The notes under the pieces are model-generated. The model did no database searches and had not been told where the DNA came from. It saw only the letters and a list, made by a program, of their open reading frames with translations. The translations under genes and the position numbers were made by a program. Positions 14,830 to 14,976 of a DNA stretch of 14,976 nucleotides are shown here, in pieces. How positions within the stretch are numbered: position 1 is the stretch's first letter; each line of letters begins with the position of its first letter. The DNA lies in contig CAKSHB010000033.1 in the NCBI GenBank assembly GCA_934456295.1, positions 1 through 14,976 on the forward strand. The letters run 5' to 3'. This DNA is from an uncultured Clostridia bacterium. GTDB lineage: Bacteria > Bacillota > Clostridia > UBA1381 > UMGS1253.

Positions 14830-14976
14830 GTGGCTATAGATACACAGGTGTTAATTACTATAGCAATATCCGCAGTTGCTGCGGTTGCAATAGCCGTTGT
14901 TGTATATATGATGGCGGTAAAAGCAGGTTATGAAAAGCGTAAAAAAGAGGCAGAAGCCGTTATGGGCGGCGCCGAA
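14830..14976 (+). CDS. rny: Probable ribonuclease Y, N-terminal part (runs off the right edge)
   Basis: The 49 visible codons encode a short N-terminus, one hydrophobic helix (LITIAISAVAAVAIAVVVYM, about 8-27) and a charged segment, YEKRKKEAEAVMGGAE. RNase Y, the membrane-anchored endoribonuclease that starts mRNA decay in Firmicutes, begins in this way: one transmembrane helix, then a basic/acidic coiled coil opening with a motif like KxxAEAxIGSAExEA. The catalytic KH and HD domains would lie beyond the window. The GTG at 14830 has AGGAGG (14821-14826) only 3 bases upstream, which is short. An in-frame ATG at 14818 is the alternative but has no ribosome-binding site. Another membrane-anchored coiled-coil protein cannot be excluded from 49 residues. 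Confidence 0.65.
   Translation, partial: MAIDTQVLITIAISAVAAVAIAVVVYMMAVKAGYEKRKKEAEAVMGGAE

Noticed and set aside
14688..14933. Plus-strand open frame of 81 codons overlapping the rny start
   Set aside because: It begins with TTG without a clear ribosome-binding site, is rich in Cys and Tyr, and covers the RNase Y-like frame that has a membrane helix and AGGAGG.
1..14976. Mobile elements, phage genes, CRISPR arrays or defence systems
   Set aside because: There are no transposases, integrases, terminal repeats or repeat-spacer patterns; AddAB is a housekeeping repair complex here and all genes look native and intact.

Overview
The window looks like chromosomal DNA from an endospore-forming member of the Clostridia (Firmicutes). 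The support is the germination protease Gpr, a Spo0E-like small protein, the Firmicutes-type AddAB nuclease pair, a YmfF/YmfH-type M16 peptidase pair, strong AGGAGG ribosome-binding sites and consensus sigma-A promoters. It reads as housekeeping DNA. I see no rRNA, tRNA, phage, insertion sequence, CRISPR or defence locus.

Layout. (1) 1-1490, minus strand: the first 496 codons of glgB (glycogen branching enzyme), running off the left edge. (2) 1491-1812: a divergent intergenic region with a sigma-A promoter facing glgB and a candidate sporulation (sigma-G/F) promoter facing gpr. (3) 1813-2823: gpr. (4) 2873-6732: a transcription unit that starts at a TTGACA-N17-TAAAAT promoter and ends at an intrinsic terminator. 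It holds an M16 peptidase homologue without its zinc motif (YmfF-like), a catalytic M16 peptidase (YmfH-like), lgt (prolipoprotein diacylglyceryl transferase) and a 56-aa Spo0E-like protein. (5) 6859-13792: addB and addA, separated by a single base, encoding the two helicase-nuclease subunits that process double-strand DNA ends. (6) 13840-14265: an unrecognised 141-aa single-pass membrane protein with a coiled coil and a Pro/Ala/Ser/Thr/Lys-rich tail. (7) 14266-14829: about 560 bases without a gene, AT-rich but full of hairpins, with its own TTGACA-N17-TAAAAT promoter. (8) 14830 to the right edge: the N-terminus of a membrane-anchored protein that fits RNase Y (rny).

The genes serve separate jobs: glycogen storage, spore-protein breakdown at germination, proteolysis probably linked to EF-P modification, lipoprotein maturation, tuning of sporulation phosphorelay output, recombinational repair and RNA turnover. 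The coding part is conventional. The least explained sequence is the long, strongly structured stretch between the putative promoter at 14317 and the rny start. It contains a 21-bp hairpin at 14620-14673 and could be a regulatory 5' leader of rny or a separate small RNA.
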